Assembly: GCF_000400465.1 (NCBI RefSeq)
Contig: NW_008806274.1
Location: 62,001-126,000 of the forward strand
Source: Wallemia ichthyophaga EXF-994
Lineage: Eukaryota > Basidiomycota > Wallemiomycetes > Wallemiales > Wallemiaceae
DNA length: 64,000 nt
Direction of reading: 5' to 3'
Part shown: positions 33,380 through 45,163 of the stretch, piece by piece
How positions within the stretch are numbered: the stretch's first letter is position 1
Layout of the letters: each line of letters opens with the position of its first letter
Notes under the pieces: generated by a model
Database searches by the model: none
Told to the model about the DNA's origin: nothing
The model's input: only the letters and a program-made list of their open reading frames with translations
Program-made: the position numbers and the translations under genes

Positions 33380-36300
33380 ATGAAAGTGGGTGAATGATAC
33401 AAGCGATGGAAATAAAACTTACAAAATAATTCAGATCGAGTTACAAAGCTGGGTAGAGGCGTTGGAGAAGTACGATGCAGGCGACTATATCCACGCACTG
33501 CGCCAATTTTCAACGATGCAGAGCCGTGGACAGTCATCTAAGATAGAGTTCAATAGGGCAGTTATACACGCTAGCCTTGGTGATCAAAAGGGTGCAACTG
33601 AGTTGTACAATTCATCACTACGCATTGACCCATACTTTGCAATCGCCCACTTCCAATCAGGCGTTTGTAACTTTATGCGGGGCAGATATGAGCACGCGAG
33701 AAACGACTATGAAGCTAGCCAGGCGCAGCTTAGAGGGAATCCCCACATCGACTACAGTCAACTCGGCTTGGCTTACAAGTTAGAATCCGCAAATATAAAC
33801 TTCAATATTGCTTTGACCTTTTACTACTCAGGCAGGCCTGATGATGGTATAAGTCATATTCAATTAGCTAGAAATGGCGCGTCCCTCGACCAAAACAGCG
33901 TCATCGATGACTGCTTGCGTGATGAAGCTAAGGTACGCTCAATCTCAGGCACGCGGTCTAGAACAACTAACAAATATTCATCCAGGGTTATATGCCTTAC
34001 TCTGTTCAACCAGGCGTGGTTTTTAGACCTTCAGACTCTCAAATAAAGAATCTTGAAAAGAAAGACTTCATTGGTCAGGCAAAAGTGGTTTACACTGACG
34101 ATGACGGTACCAGTCCTGATATACCCCTCACTCAATCCAACAATGACAACAAAGATGATGTTCCTCTCACTCGTAGATTACCCGGTGGTGGTGGTACTCT
34201 AAAGCGCAATCCAACTCATTGGCAGCCAAAACTACTCCGTCGTCCCACCCTTGGCTCTCGTAAACAAAGCAGCGCCGAAACAACTCCTGTGTCTTCTGGC
34301 GCTACAACTCCTGTCAATGAAAAGGGTGGCTTCTTCGGTCTCGTTAGACAGAAAACTGAACGCAGAAAGGCTCCAACTGAAGAAATGCGCACAAAGGCTG
34401 GTTTGACCCCTGATGAAGCTGCCACTGGTCCCAAGCAAGCTGCTATGCTTTCACGAGCACGCACCCTCGGTTCGGCTACTCTTGCAGAGAAGCGCTCCAA
34501 ATCTGAACAAGATGTACCTTCTCAGGCCAATCAACAATCCCTTACTGCCGCTGCTACTGCTACCACTGCTGATACTCACCCAAACAAGGGCTACACTCTG
34601 ACAGATAATGGTAATAGTGATACTCCCTTTGCATCAGATACAGACGAATCGCGTACTCCTTCACGTGCTCCTTCCCCTCCTCCTTACAATCATACACCTC
34701 AACCACATCAACCATCGAATTTGCATCACTCCCCTTCACAACCCCAGCTTGCACCTAGTAGAGCACGATTCCCAACTCGTAAAACATCACTGAGATATGT
34801 CAGTAGTAAATTCACTAAGAACGGTTCTTCAAATATACCTCGACAGGAGATACGTAGATCGCGCTCGTTTAATGAGGGTGACGATTTTTCATTAGCTTAT
34901 AATGTCTCAGATGGCAGTGAGATGCAGGCGACGAAGGCTACTCAATCGAATCAAGCTCCAACCAGGAGCAATACTCTTCTAAGCAAACTATCTGGCCGTT
35001 CAGGAGTCAATGACAGCAACATGAACATGAATCATGAACACCGTAAGGGCAAGCCACCTGCTATCAATACACTGTCCAATGTGCCAGCTGGTTGGCCACG
35101 CTCAGCTGACACAAGTCCACTCTCATTATTCCAGCAAACTCAATCGCATAGAGCTCCCCAAATCCCTGCTCTCAGTATTGGCGATGCACTGATGCAAGCA
35201 GCAGAGCAAAAAGAAGAGCAGACAGCGGATGATGTGGTAGAGAAACCTGACCAAACAATGGAAAAAACTAGTCAGATAGAAGAATCAGAGGAATTGGAGC
35301 AAACACCAAAGCCTACTGAAAACATTGAATTGACTGTCACGCCATCAACCCCATCACAAATGCCAGATAAGGACTTTTCAATTAAGTTTGATGAAAGGAC
35401 TGACACTATGTACGATACGCAGAATGACACGTCGGTTCCATCTTCAGTGTCTGACAATTCCATGACCAATCCATCCAACGACTCTGGTGACAACAATGAG
35501 AGAGGATCACCGGTAGACGCGTTGACTACGTTGAGTGGTGGCAGTCCAAGTGCCCAAGGTGCCACAGGTGTCCATAGTGCTGCCAACGCTGGACCCTTCA
35601 AACAACCAGCACCACTTCAGGTCCAAGAAAAGCCAGCGCTGAGTCGCCAGGCTTCTGCATTGCGTAGACGCGGCACGTATGGCAAAGTACAAGAGCAGCA
35701 TCAACAACAACATCAAACCCAACCAAAGCAAGGGATAGCTATCGACGTTTCTGACAAGATGCGCAAGATGGGCATAGAAGAGGGCAATGAGGAGAATGAC
35801 GGGGGATTTGACTCGGCAATGATCAAGGGGATGTCGCCCGTAGAGCAGAGTTCACTGAATGCTGAGAGATTGCTTGAAAAGGGAGTGCGAGTGACGCCAG
35901 GTTCTTTGCATGCACAGACAGTGCTCGAGAGTTTGCAAGGTGTGAACGGTGCACCAATACTAACATCAATGCAACCAGCACAAGAAGTACACGGAATACC
36001 ATCACCTACACCCCTACCTGCATCCACACCACCGAATGCCGCTTCTGCACCTCCACCACGGTCGCCGGAAAGCAAGTCGAGTAGATCAAATGGTTCTAGT
36101 CCACAATTGAAAGTGCGTTTTAAGATACATTACGGAGATGATGTGAGAGGGATGCTGGTTAGCAATGAGACTTCGTATGATGCCTTCTTGAATCACGTAA
36201 GTGGAGGTTAATTGATAGATAGCTGAATCTAACACTACCAAGATACTCCGTAAGTTTGACAAAAGCGCTGGTAGCTTTAGAGTTCGATTCAAGGACGAAG

Positions 36301-36419
36301 ATGGCGTTAAAATCACCGTTCAGGATCACTCTGATTTGGAACTTGCTATTGATACTGCGAGATTGCACGGTAATGGACGCAGTGACGGAAAATTAGATAT
36401 TTGGTGCGAGGATTTGTAG
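33380..36419 (+). CDS. NoxR/p67phox-like protein A (TPR + PB1)
   Basis: Fungal relative of p67phox, regulator of NADPH oxidases. Exons 33380-33385 (MK), 33435-33932, 33986-36196 and 36243-36419 give 963 residues. N-terminal TPR region: LQSWVEALEKYDAGDYIHAL, EFNRAVIHASLGD, RIDPYFAIAHFQSGV, LRGNPHIDYSQLGLAYKL. The activation region is recognisable: GVVFRPSDSQIKNLEKKDFIGQAKVV, parallel to human GRLFRPNERQ-KKDYLGKATVV. A ~550-residue Ser/Pro/Thr/Gln-rich disordered middle leads to a PB1 domain (LKVRFKIHYGDDVRGM; VRFKDEDGVKITVQDHSDLELAI). No SH3 domain, as in other fungal NoxR. A second, related gene follows directly. Confidence 0.85.
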
Positions 36420-36592
36420 GGCTTACACTGGACACTGGCTGTACAGGTACTGGACTTATAAATTTTCATTCTTTTATAACATGACAATATTTTTAAAACA
36501 AGTCGATCGGATGTCGCCACATTCGAGGGTCGCTATCGCGTGAGGAAGGGGTGTTCCTGGGATAGGCCTAGACAGGTTTAAATTAAACGACG

Positions 36593-39033
36593 ATGAGCTT
36601 GAAGGTGTGAAAGACGTGTTTGTAGACTAGTAATCTAATGAGTTCAGCAGGATGAGCTTACAATTTGGTCGCGGGCTCTGGAAGCATACGACCGAGAAGA
36701 TGTAGCTCAAGCGGTGAAGAGCTTTAAGACAATCGCACATACCTCAAAGATACAGTTTGTGGGTAGATAAAAGAATACAGAAACCTTTTTCCTAATCTAA
36801 TCTAACCAAATCAGAATCTGGGCATGATTTATGATGCACTTGTTATGAGCACAGAGGCGTTGAAATGCTTCAACCGCGCCAGTGAGCTCGATCAGTATTT
36901 GGCTGTATCCCACTTCCAAGCTGGTGTTTCGTACTTTGTAGATACGATGACTTGATATATTGAAACACGCGGACTAACATAAAAAAAACAGAAGCAAAAC
37001 GAATTCAATGCAGCTATTCACAGCTTTTCTCTCTGCTTAGAGTGCTTGCACGATAATATAACCATGTACGCACTGTCCGCACTGTCCGCCACTTGTCGGC
37101 ACTCACTGACGCCGGATGTTTTCAGCACTTACACCCAGCTTGGTCTCAAGTACAGTCTTCATTACGCTGAGGTTCAATTCAACCTTGGTCTCTGCCTCAT
37201 TGCCGCCGGTCGCAGAGATCACGGTCTTAATAAACTTCGCTTGGCACTGATCAAATCTGAGAAACCAGAGCACGCGGTCATTAGTAAGGTGTTAAACAAT
37301 GGCGGGATTGTGTGTGTGTCGTGTTTTGTCGTTTAGTGTTAACTTTATTACGCTCAGGCCACTTCTCTCTTCGCAGTTCCTATTGGTACGCTGTTCCAAC
37401 CACCAGAGGATAAGATAAAGAATATGGATGTCAAAGTGGGTGATGATAACGTATAAACTTACTCAACTGATCAAAACCTAGGATTATCTCGGCCGAAGTC
37501 AACTTATCAGCACCTCCCACTCGTACGACCTCTCCGTAAGCTTTCAAACATTTCTCGCTAACAAATTAACCTGACGTTATCCCTCCGCATTCTTTACATC
37601 TTGATATGCTTTAGACTGACTTTGCCGGTGTCAAACTCGTCGATCACAAGGAAAGTATCAGCAATCGCATCGGGAATTTGGAAAGATCAAAAACAGCTCC
37701 ATCTGCGAAAACTGAATCAACATCTATACCAATTTTACGCTCTAAAACATCATTCAGAGCCAACCTCGAAAGCAGCATATATCCCAAGTCAGCCGTTTTC
37801 ACAGAAGATATTTTAACCGACGAGACTACTGATAGAACTTCAATTTCTGAATCTATTTCAAATCCTACTCAAAGTCATATTCTTGGTCGAGCATGTAAGT
37901 GATGCAATGTGGCGCCTTCATTTTAGTCCATCTTCAGGCGCGTTTGGTAATTAATGAAACTGATGAAAATCTAGACTCTGAAGATAACAACCATTTCCAA
38001 AACCATAATAGTGAAATGTACTTTACGCGTAGGCAATTCGAGCAACCAGCCGCTGAGCTTGAGACAAACATGTTAAACGTGAGTGTTTTGATAAGTGGGT
38101 TTGGAGATGGAGGTAGCTGATTACTCTAATACAGGGCCAAGTTAGTGATTTACACATTGCGCTCGACATGAAGCGTTCTTCACCAATTCTCACTCTCCCA
38201 CTACACAAATCCAGATCACCGCCACTACCAACACCATCAACGTCGGCATCTTCGGAGGATAGCGAAAGGAGCTTTAAGAACGCGATGGATGAGAAGCTTA
38301 ATCTTAAGCCAAAGTCTACGCGCCCAACGTTCATCAATCGTTCATTCGGCACACTCAGAACAAAGTCATCGAATCTTATAAACACTAAACGCAGCTCAAC
38401 ATCAATACCAAAGGGTTGGCCATCTACATCTGAGAACGGTACTGGGACTCCAATGGCCGTGTCACCAATTGGACCCATCTCATCGCCCTTGCCAGGCTCA
38501 TTCGTTAGCACGGGACCAGGTACTGCCCGCGGCACACCTTCTGAATCCGATACACCAACGTCGACTTTCCTCGAGTACAAACGTAGTGTACCTTCATTCA
38601 ACATAAGGATTAAGGTGGGTGTGGGCTTTTGTTCCAACTCGCACACATACTGACTTGGATTGTAGATTTTCTTGAATGAGGATGTTAGAGGTATGATTCT
38701 TTCCGCCTATGAAACGTCGTATGAGAAGGTAAGTAAGTTTACATGGAATTTTTACTTCATCTCAACTCGCACACCAGTTCAGAAGCAATGTACATGCCAA
38801 GTTTCCCCACATCGAAGCAGACAGACTGGCAATCAGGTTTAAGGATGAGAATGATCTGGTGTGAGTGGTTATGTGGGTGTTGATACTCTACTAACGCTCC
38901 CCTCAGTACTATCCTCGACGAATCCGATTGGGAAATGGCTATTGAGTGTGCACGCGTAGAGGCAGAGATGAGAGAACGATCTTATGGATCGTTGGAAGTT
39001 CACTGCGCGCAGAGAGTACGTGCACGTGGATGA
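36593..39033 (+). CDS. NoxR/p67phox-like protein B (TPR + PB1)
   Basis: Tandem paralogue of the preceding gene. Thirteen exons: 36593-36604, 36651-36758, 36815-36937, 36992-37065, 37126-37288, 37358-37435, 37482-37535, 37615-37894, 37927-38078, 38135-38614, 38666-38728, 38778-38860, 38907-39033 (598 residues). TPR: LTIWSRALEAYDREDVAQAVKSF, QFNLGMIYDAL, ELDQYLAVSHFQAGVSYF, YTQLGLKYSL, VQFNLGLCLIAAGR. Activation region: GTLFQPPEDKIKNMDVKDYLGRSQLI. PB1: NIRIKIFLNEDVRGM; AIRFKDENDLVTILDESDWEMAI. It has many more introns than gene A and a shorter disordered middle, so the duplication is old. Exon borders are inferred individually and some could be off. Confidence 0.8.
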
Positions 39034-39218
39034 ATAAACTACTAGCAGCAGCACAACAGCACAGGATACCGATATGCAAGGCACAGTTTTACGCTTATTT
39101 ATTACACATTTTACAGAAATACACTTACAAAGAATATTGTTGTACCATTGCATTTAACACATGTTATCGATTCTTATCTTAAGCTTGATCTTGGTTCGTT
39201 ACTGTGATCATCGACATC

Positions 39219-40813
39219 ATGACAAAAGAATTGAATCCAAAGACAAAGGAGTACAGCTTCTTTGGTCCGATTGGTACTGGCGCGATAACGATTCTCACGC
39301 CAGTTATCACCTACTTGCTCTACTACGCCTGTCCAAACTCGTATGATGATGGTACGTGCAAGCTACTCCAGAAACCAGCGCTTGGTAGACTGGCTGGAAG
39401 CGATTTCTGGTATTCTCTCTTCACGCTTGAGGCTTTTGCTGTATATCTCGCTTGGTACGCTTTCACTGTCTTCGCATGGGCTATTATACCTGCACAATGG
39501 GTACGCGGTACACAGCTGCGTGATGGATCGTACAAGTACTACAAGATGAATGCGCTAGCCACTCTTCTCATGGCTACTGGTTTGGCTGCTGGACAGATTC
39601 TGCGCGCAGGTCCAGAAGGATTCACGTATTTTGCCGATAATTGGATACCTCTGCTCACTGCATCCCTCGTCATGTCTATCGCTCAGTCTGTGTTCTGCTA
39701 CGTGTCCTCCTTTACGCAAGGAAAACTACTTGCTTTGGGCGGCAACACGGGCAACTGTGTGCATGATGTGAGTGGGGATATTTGATTCTGAGGTAACCTG
39801 TGCTCACTAGCTATAGTTCTTCATCGGTCGCGAATTAAACCCTTCGATTGGATCATTCGATATCAAGACTTTCAACGAACTCAGACCAGGTCTTATCCTC
39901 TGGTGGATACTCGATATCTCTCTGGCATGCAGACAGTTGGCCACCTTTGGCCAGCTGACCGACTCGATGATTCTTGTCGTCGCGTTCCACGGCTGGTATG
40001 TGTTTGATGCACTGTACAATGAGGTGTGTGCGATGTTTGTTACTCAGTGCATCCACTCACAGCAACTCACACTCCGGACAGTCAATCATTCTCACCCAAA
40101 TGGATATTGTTCATGACGGGTTTGGTTACATGTTGGGTGGGTAAAGTGCTTTGGTTGTATTTGACTCACTGACCACTTTTGTCTCAACAGCCTTCGGCGA
40201 TCTCACCTGGGTGCCTTTCACATACTCCCTGCAAGCCCGCTTTCTTGCATACCATCCAAATATTTTAGGTCCATCTGGAAGTGCTGCAATTGCCGCTTTG
40301 CAGCTGTTAGGTTATTACATCTTCCGCACATCCAACGCCGAGAAGAACGAGTTCAGGAATGGCAAGAATCCAAAGAGTGAGTAGGGTGATTTGTTGGCTG
40401 TGTTTCTAATCACATAAAACGCACGATAGACCTCCAGTACATGCAAACCAAGAGGGGTACTAAGCTACTCACGTCTGGATGGTGGGGTACACTGAGACAC
40501 CCCAACTACCTCGGTGAGTAGGGTGCGTAAATGACACTCCCAGTCCACTTACATCCTTCAAGGCGATCTCATAATGGCGTTGGCGTGGAGTCTCCCAACT
40601 GGTTCACTCACACCATTGACCTATTTCTACCCAGCTTACTTCACCGTCTTGCTCATCCATAGAGCTCTTCGTGATGATGCACACTGTCGAGAGAAGTAGG
40701 TGGCGCACAGTGATTATAAGTGAGCCAGCTAATTTGGTTGTTCTAGGTATGGCGATGATTGGAATGCGTACGTTGAGAAAGTGCCGTACTGCATATTCCC
40801 GTATGTGTTCTGA
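39219..40813 (+). CDS. ERG24: Delta(14)-sterol reductase
   Basis: Multi-pass ER enzyme of ergosterol synthesis that reduces the C-14 double bond after Erg11, using NADPH. Seven exons (39219-39767, 39817-40023, 40082-40136, 40191-40376, 40430-40513, 40563-40695, 40747-40813) give 426 residues. Motifs: [67 protein letters not shown] and the end [53 protein letters not shown] conserved LLIHR-RDD-C-KYG end is diagnostic for the sterol reductases. The acceptor at 40081 was chosen over the one at 40063 because it removes an unaligned insert. Confidence 0.94.
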
Positions 40814-40909
40814 GATGACTTGAGAGTATTTGCAAGGGTTTTTTATATAAATATTATTATTTACATTTTTCAATCACCTATCACATATTGCGCGCCTGTC
40901 TTGTGTGCG

Positions 40910-41531
40910 ATGACAAAACGCGACATTGAAGCAACTCAACCGGACGGAACGACAGAAAAAGAAAGCAAAATGACCAAAGCCACTCAAGTAACATCACTTC
41001 TCGTTAAAAAGCTCTGTCCACAAGCGCAGCTCCCAGCGCGAGGAAGTGCATATGCAGCTGGATATGATTTGTTCTCAGTCGAGAAGAAGGTAATTGGTGC
41101 TGGTGACAAAGCTCTGATTGATTTGGGTATTTCTATCTCAGTGCCTGCTGGTACATACGGTCGTGTTGCACCTCGTAGTGGATTAGCAGCTAAACATCAC
41201 ATTCATACTGGCGCTGGTGTCATCGATGCTGATTACCGCGGACGAGTGTTTGTTTTGTTGTTCAACTTGTCACAGAAAGACTTTGAAAGTGGGTTGGTGT
41301 TGGCTTATGGCTGATGGCTGCTAGAAGCTAGCGTGACGCGTAAACGCACCCTCTAACATACTCTCAACAGTCAATCAAGGCGATAGAGTTGCTCAGCTTA
41401 TTCTCGAAAAGATCGAGACTTTCCCCGTAGAAGAGGTGGAGGAATTGAGCGAGACTGTGCGCGGTGCAGGTGGATTTGGAAGTACGGGTGGATATGGTGA
41501 GGACAATGCACAAGAAAAAGCGCAAGGGTAG
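40910..41531 (+). CDS. DUT1: dUTP pyrophosphatase (dUTPase)
   Basis: Hydrolyses dUTP to dUMP and pyrophosphate, keeping uracil out of DNA; homotrimer. Exons 40910-41288 and 41371-41531 give 179 residues. Four or five family motifs are present: [11 protein letters not shown] (1), RVAPRSGLA (2), [19 protein letters not shown] (3), [14 protein letters not shown] (4) and [13 protein letters not shown] (5). An internal ATG (40970) could also start a slightly shorter form; the first ATG is used here. The hydrophilic tail ([10 protein letters not shown]) is species-specific. Confidence 0.95.
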
Positions 41532-41595
41532 GCTGTGTTGTGTGTTGTAGCATCATTATACCATGCATAAGCATTGTGTAAAAATTACAGATAAA

Positions 41596-42746
41596 TTACT
41601 TGTCTACTTGCATATCGCCGTCTTCTTCATCCTGGTCATCACTCACCCACTCCTCACCTTCATCCTCCTCCTCATCTTCATCCGCATCCCCGAATGGCTT
41701 TGTTGGAATATTGGAGGATTTCAGCGTGGATAGCAGTTCAGTGACATGCTCTAGCAGCGGCTGGTCGTCGTATTCTACCTCTAGATATATCTGCGTTATT
41801 TGTTTTTGTCAATGTGGGTGTGATTGTGCTATTCTTTACCCACCTTGGCACAACTCTCTAAAGCGAATTTAGACTCGGGCCAAGCAACTTCTTTTGGTCT
41901 TGGTGGGGTGTTATTGCTGCCGATGCCATCTAATGGAGTGACATTTCCATCGCCTTCGAGGAATAGTATCCAGCCAGCGATATACCACGTCTCAGGGTCA
42001 TGGTCATCTACGGCGAGTGCGGTTTTTGCGATGTCGAGGGCATTTGTGAGATCGCCAAGCTCAACAAACACCTTGGCTAACGACCGCATGGATTCGGTTG
42101 TAGGAAACATGCTATCTGAAATGGGAAGCTCTTTCCAGCAGTTGTAGGCATTGAGGGCGTGTTGAAGGGATTGTTGGGCTGGCTGCTGTGAGGATATGGA
42201 GTGTGAAGCGAGGTTTGTATGTATATCGCAGTCTGTGCTGTCTATAGAGAGTGCCTGGTTGAGGTAATCGAAGCTGGCTTGTTGAGCGTCTGGAGAGAAG
42301 CATAAATCAGTCATGTACAGCTCTGCTAAACTGACGAGAGTTGCTGTCGCCTTTCTCTTGAGATCAGTGGTCTGTTCGCCGGCGTCACTCTGCTGTCGCT
42401 CAAGCAGTCCAAGTATACTCTCAAACGCACTACGGAAACACTCCAACGAATTCTCACCGCCGTCTGCCATTTGCCCAAGATATAATTTAGCATCGACTTC
42501 TCTCTCCAAATCACCACAATTGGCCAGCCTAAAGAAATCTTCGTAGGCTGCTTCTGGGTTGCCTAGTTCTAGATTACACAGTGAACGAAATTGTAAGCCA
42601 TCTGCGTTATCTGCGTCTTTTTCGAGAATTTGTTCCGAGTGCTGAAGTGCCTGCTCATACTCCTGCTGCGAGATGTGTATTAATGTTTTCTGTAGTAATT
42701 CTGCGAGTATTTCTGATGGCTGCGACGTTGGCGCTGTGTCGGCCAT
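41596..42746 (-). CDS. TPR protein, Acl4-like ribosomal-protein chaperone
   Basis: Exons 41844-42746 and 41596-41790 give 365 residues. Tetratricopeptide helices run through most of it (LQKTLIHISQQEYEQALQHSEQILEKDADNADGLQFRSL, NPEAAYEDFF, LTNALDIAKTALAVDDHDPETWYIAGWILFLEGD). The second exon adds EHVTELLSTLKSS and a very acidic tail (DADEDEEEDEGEEWVSDDQDEEDGDMQ). This TPR plus acidic-tail layout matches yeast Acl4, which binds ribosomal protein L4 before assembly. The assignment rests on layout and the HVTELL segment, so it is likely, not certain. Confidence 0.75.
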
Positions 42747-43108
42747 TTTTGCTGCTGTTGGTGGAAGACGAGAGTGAGTAGAAATTGAAGGAAAATCATG
42801 TGATAATTGAAGTGGTCAGAGTGTGGCCGTGGAGCTGTCTGTTTAGACTTATTCAATGCTGAGATCGGCACACGCCTCCAAATACAATCAACAACATTCA
42901 GACGTCATCGCCACCGGACTGATAGCAACAGAGTTTATAATGTAATATAAGAATCCCATCACTGTAGCATATGGCGCTTTTAAAAGCCTTTTATCGGCCT
43001 AAAGCCGTTCGGTTAGCATCCGGCACATGATATCGGGGAATGTGTCTAGAGTATTGCGTGCTGCGTCTTTCCAAACAACAGCCAGCATCTATAAACTAGT
43101 TGAACACT
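42747..43108. other. Divergent intergenic region, Acl4-like / dienelactone hydrolase 1
   Basis: 362 bases with no supported gene. Contains AGCATATGGCGCTTTTAAAAGCC and a GGCCTAAAGCCG segment, both partly palindromic. Promoter space for both genes; nothing else recognised. Confidence 0.4.
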
Positions 43109-43977
43109 ATGGAACACTGCTGCAAATACATCGCAAGCTTCTCCTCCCAAGCACCAAAAGGGATCGAATCTACCATCGCCGAGCATAAGGTGTACATAAC
43201 ATCCCCAGATCACTCACAGAACGATATCGTAGTTGTAATCATCCCTGATATTTTTGTAGGTGGTTGCTAGCTGCAGGGAATCCCTTTGACACTCCCACTC
43301 CGACTGCCAGGGATGGTCACTCACAAACACCCGCGTTCTCGCTGACGCTTACGCTGCACAAGCAGGCGTGCGTGTATACGTCCCAGACTTCTACGCCGGC
43401 GACCATGCACCATTCGACAAGACCGCACTGAAGAATTTGTGGGTGAGACACATTCTCATGCGCAAAAAATACTCAGACAAACTCCCCTTACAGCGACCTC
43501 AATCAGTTCATCAGCAAGCACCCCCCACGCGAGAAGCGCGACGAGGTGGAGCACGTAGCTAAAGCCATCAAAGAGTCCTCGAAAGCACACCGCTTGGCAG
43601 CTATCGGGTTCTGCTGGGGTGCCCCCTCTGCCCTCTACATGGGTCGTCAAGGAGGAGTGGCTGATGGCGTGTCTTTCGCCCACCCTTCGCTCGTTCAAGA
43701 TGATGATTTTAGCGCTCTCGCCAAGCCTGCCATGTTCATCTGCGCGGAGCATGACCCCATTTTCACAAAGGAGATGGAAAACAAGGCGAGAAGTATCATG
43801 GCAGACAAGGCAAATACACAGGGTGATAACAGAGTTTACTCCACTTGGCACACCTTCCTCGGTACTCAGCACCACTTTGCCACTCGTGGCGATGAAGACG
43901 ATCCTTACACCGCTCGCGCTATGAAAGACGCCCAATGCCTCGCTAGCAACTTCTTCAAGAGCTTTCGCGGGGATTAG
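43109..43977 (+). CDS. Dienelactone hydrolase family protein 1
   Basis: Alpha/beta hydrolase of the dienelactone hydrolase family. Exons 43109-43255, 43311-43438 and 43494-43977 give 252 residues. It starts MEHCCKYI; the catalytic triad is Cys in GFCWGAP, Asp in CAEHDPIF and His in the GTQHHFATRGDEDD segment. The true DLH act on dienelactones from catechol degradation; fungal copies are broad cytosolic hydrolases of unknown substrate. A closely related gene follows in the same orientation. Confidence 0.88.
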
Positions 43978-44260
43978 CGGGGTGTTTTGATGAGACTACA
44001 TCAATGAAACAATATGAATGAAGAATTAACAAGAAATAAATAAATCAACGACCACATAGTCATTCAAATGTATCAATCTAAGATAACTAAAATTTTCTTT
44101 GTCTCGGGTGTTAGAAAGTCACATTCATCAGCTTAAATATCCACGCATACATTCGCAGCCGAGACAGCCGACACACGGGACAATTGAGACTAACTCAAAA
44201 TGACGTAGTGATTACCTAATCGCGGTTACCTTACAACGACCAACATCAAAATCAATCAAA

Positions 44261-45068
44261 ATGGGAGACTGCTGCAAATACATCGGATCATTTTCCAAAG
44301 GCACGCCTAAGGGTATCGAGTCCACGATCGGCGGCTTGAAGACTTATATCGCTTCACCAAGCCACGAGCAAGGCGATGTAGCTGTGCTGATGATTAGTGA
44401 CATCTACGGCTGGGAGTTTGTGAACTCGCGTGTACTCGCCGACACATATGCCCAAGAATCGGGTGCGCGTGTTTATCTCCCCGATTTCCTGGACGGTGAA
44501 TATGCACCAACGAGCGAAGACGGCAAGAAGAATTTGTGGGTGTAGCGTGCTTCACTCTAAGCAGATGATCTAACCAGCCTCACAATTACACAGCGATCTC
44601 GGTGCATTCATCGGCCGCCACCACCCACGTCAGCAGAAGGAGAAGGCGGAGCGTGTTGCACGCGATATTAAGGCGACGAGCAAGGCGAGAGTGTTGGTTG
44701 CAGGTGGTTATTGCTGGGGCGCACCAGCTGCCCTCTCTCTCTGCCAGAAGGATGGCGTGGCAGACGCTCTCCTCCTCGCTCACCCTACTCTCACTGAAGA
44801 TGAGGACTTCGAAAACCTCACCAAGCCTGCTATGTTCATTTGCGCTGAACACGATCCTATATTTACCCCAGAGAAGGAGGACGCTGCGAGAAAGATCACC
44901 GCGAAGAAGGCTAATGCTAACGGCGACGACAGAGTTTACTCCACTTGGCTCTCTTTCTTAGGAACCGGTCACGGCTTTAGCGTTAGAGGCGATGAGAACG
45001 ACCCCTTCACTGCGAGAGCGATGCGTGATGCTCAGAAATTAGCTTGTAGTTTTTTCAAGACGATCTGA
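44261..45068 (+). CDS. Dienelactone hydrolase family protein 2
   Basis: Tandem paralogue of the preceding gene. Exons 44261-44535 and 44594-45068 give 249 residues. It starts MGDCCKYIGSF and keeps the triad: GYCWGAPAAL, CAEHDPIF, GTGHGFSVRGDENDPFTARAM. The second intron of copy 1 sits at the same codon here (KNF-DL), while the first intron of copy 1 (IF-GW) is absent here, where IYGWEF is continuous. ACGACCAA lies 18-25 bases before the ATG. Confidence 0.88.
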
Positions 45069-45163
45069 ATGTGAATATAAATGAATAGATTGCTTTTTAC
45101 GTAGTAGAGCAGACATAGTAAAAGCATGTAATCATTGATAAGTATTATGTCAAAGATGAAACA

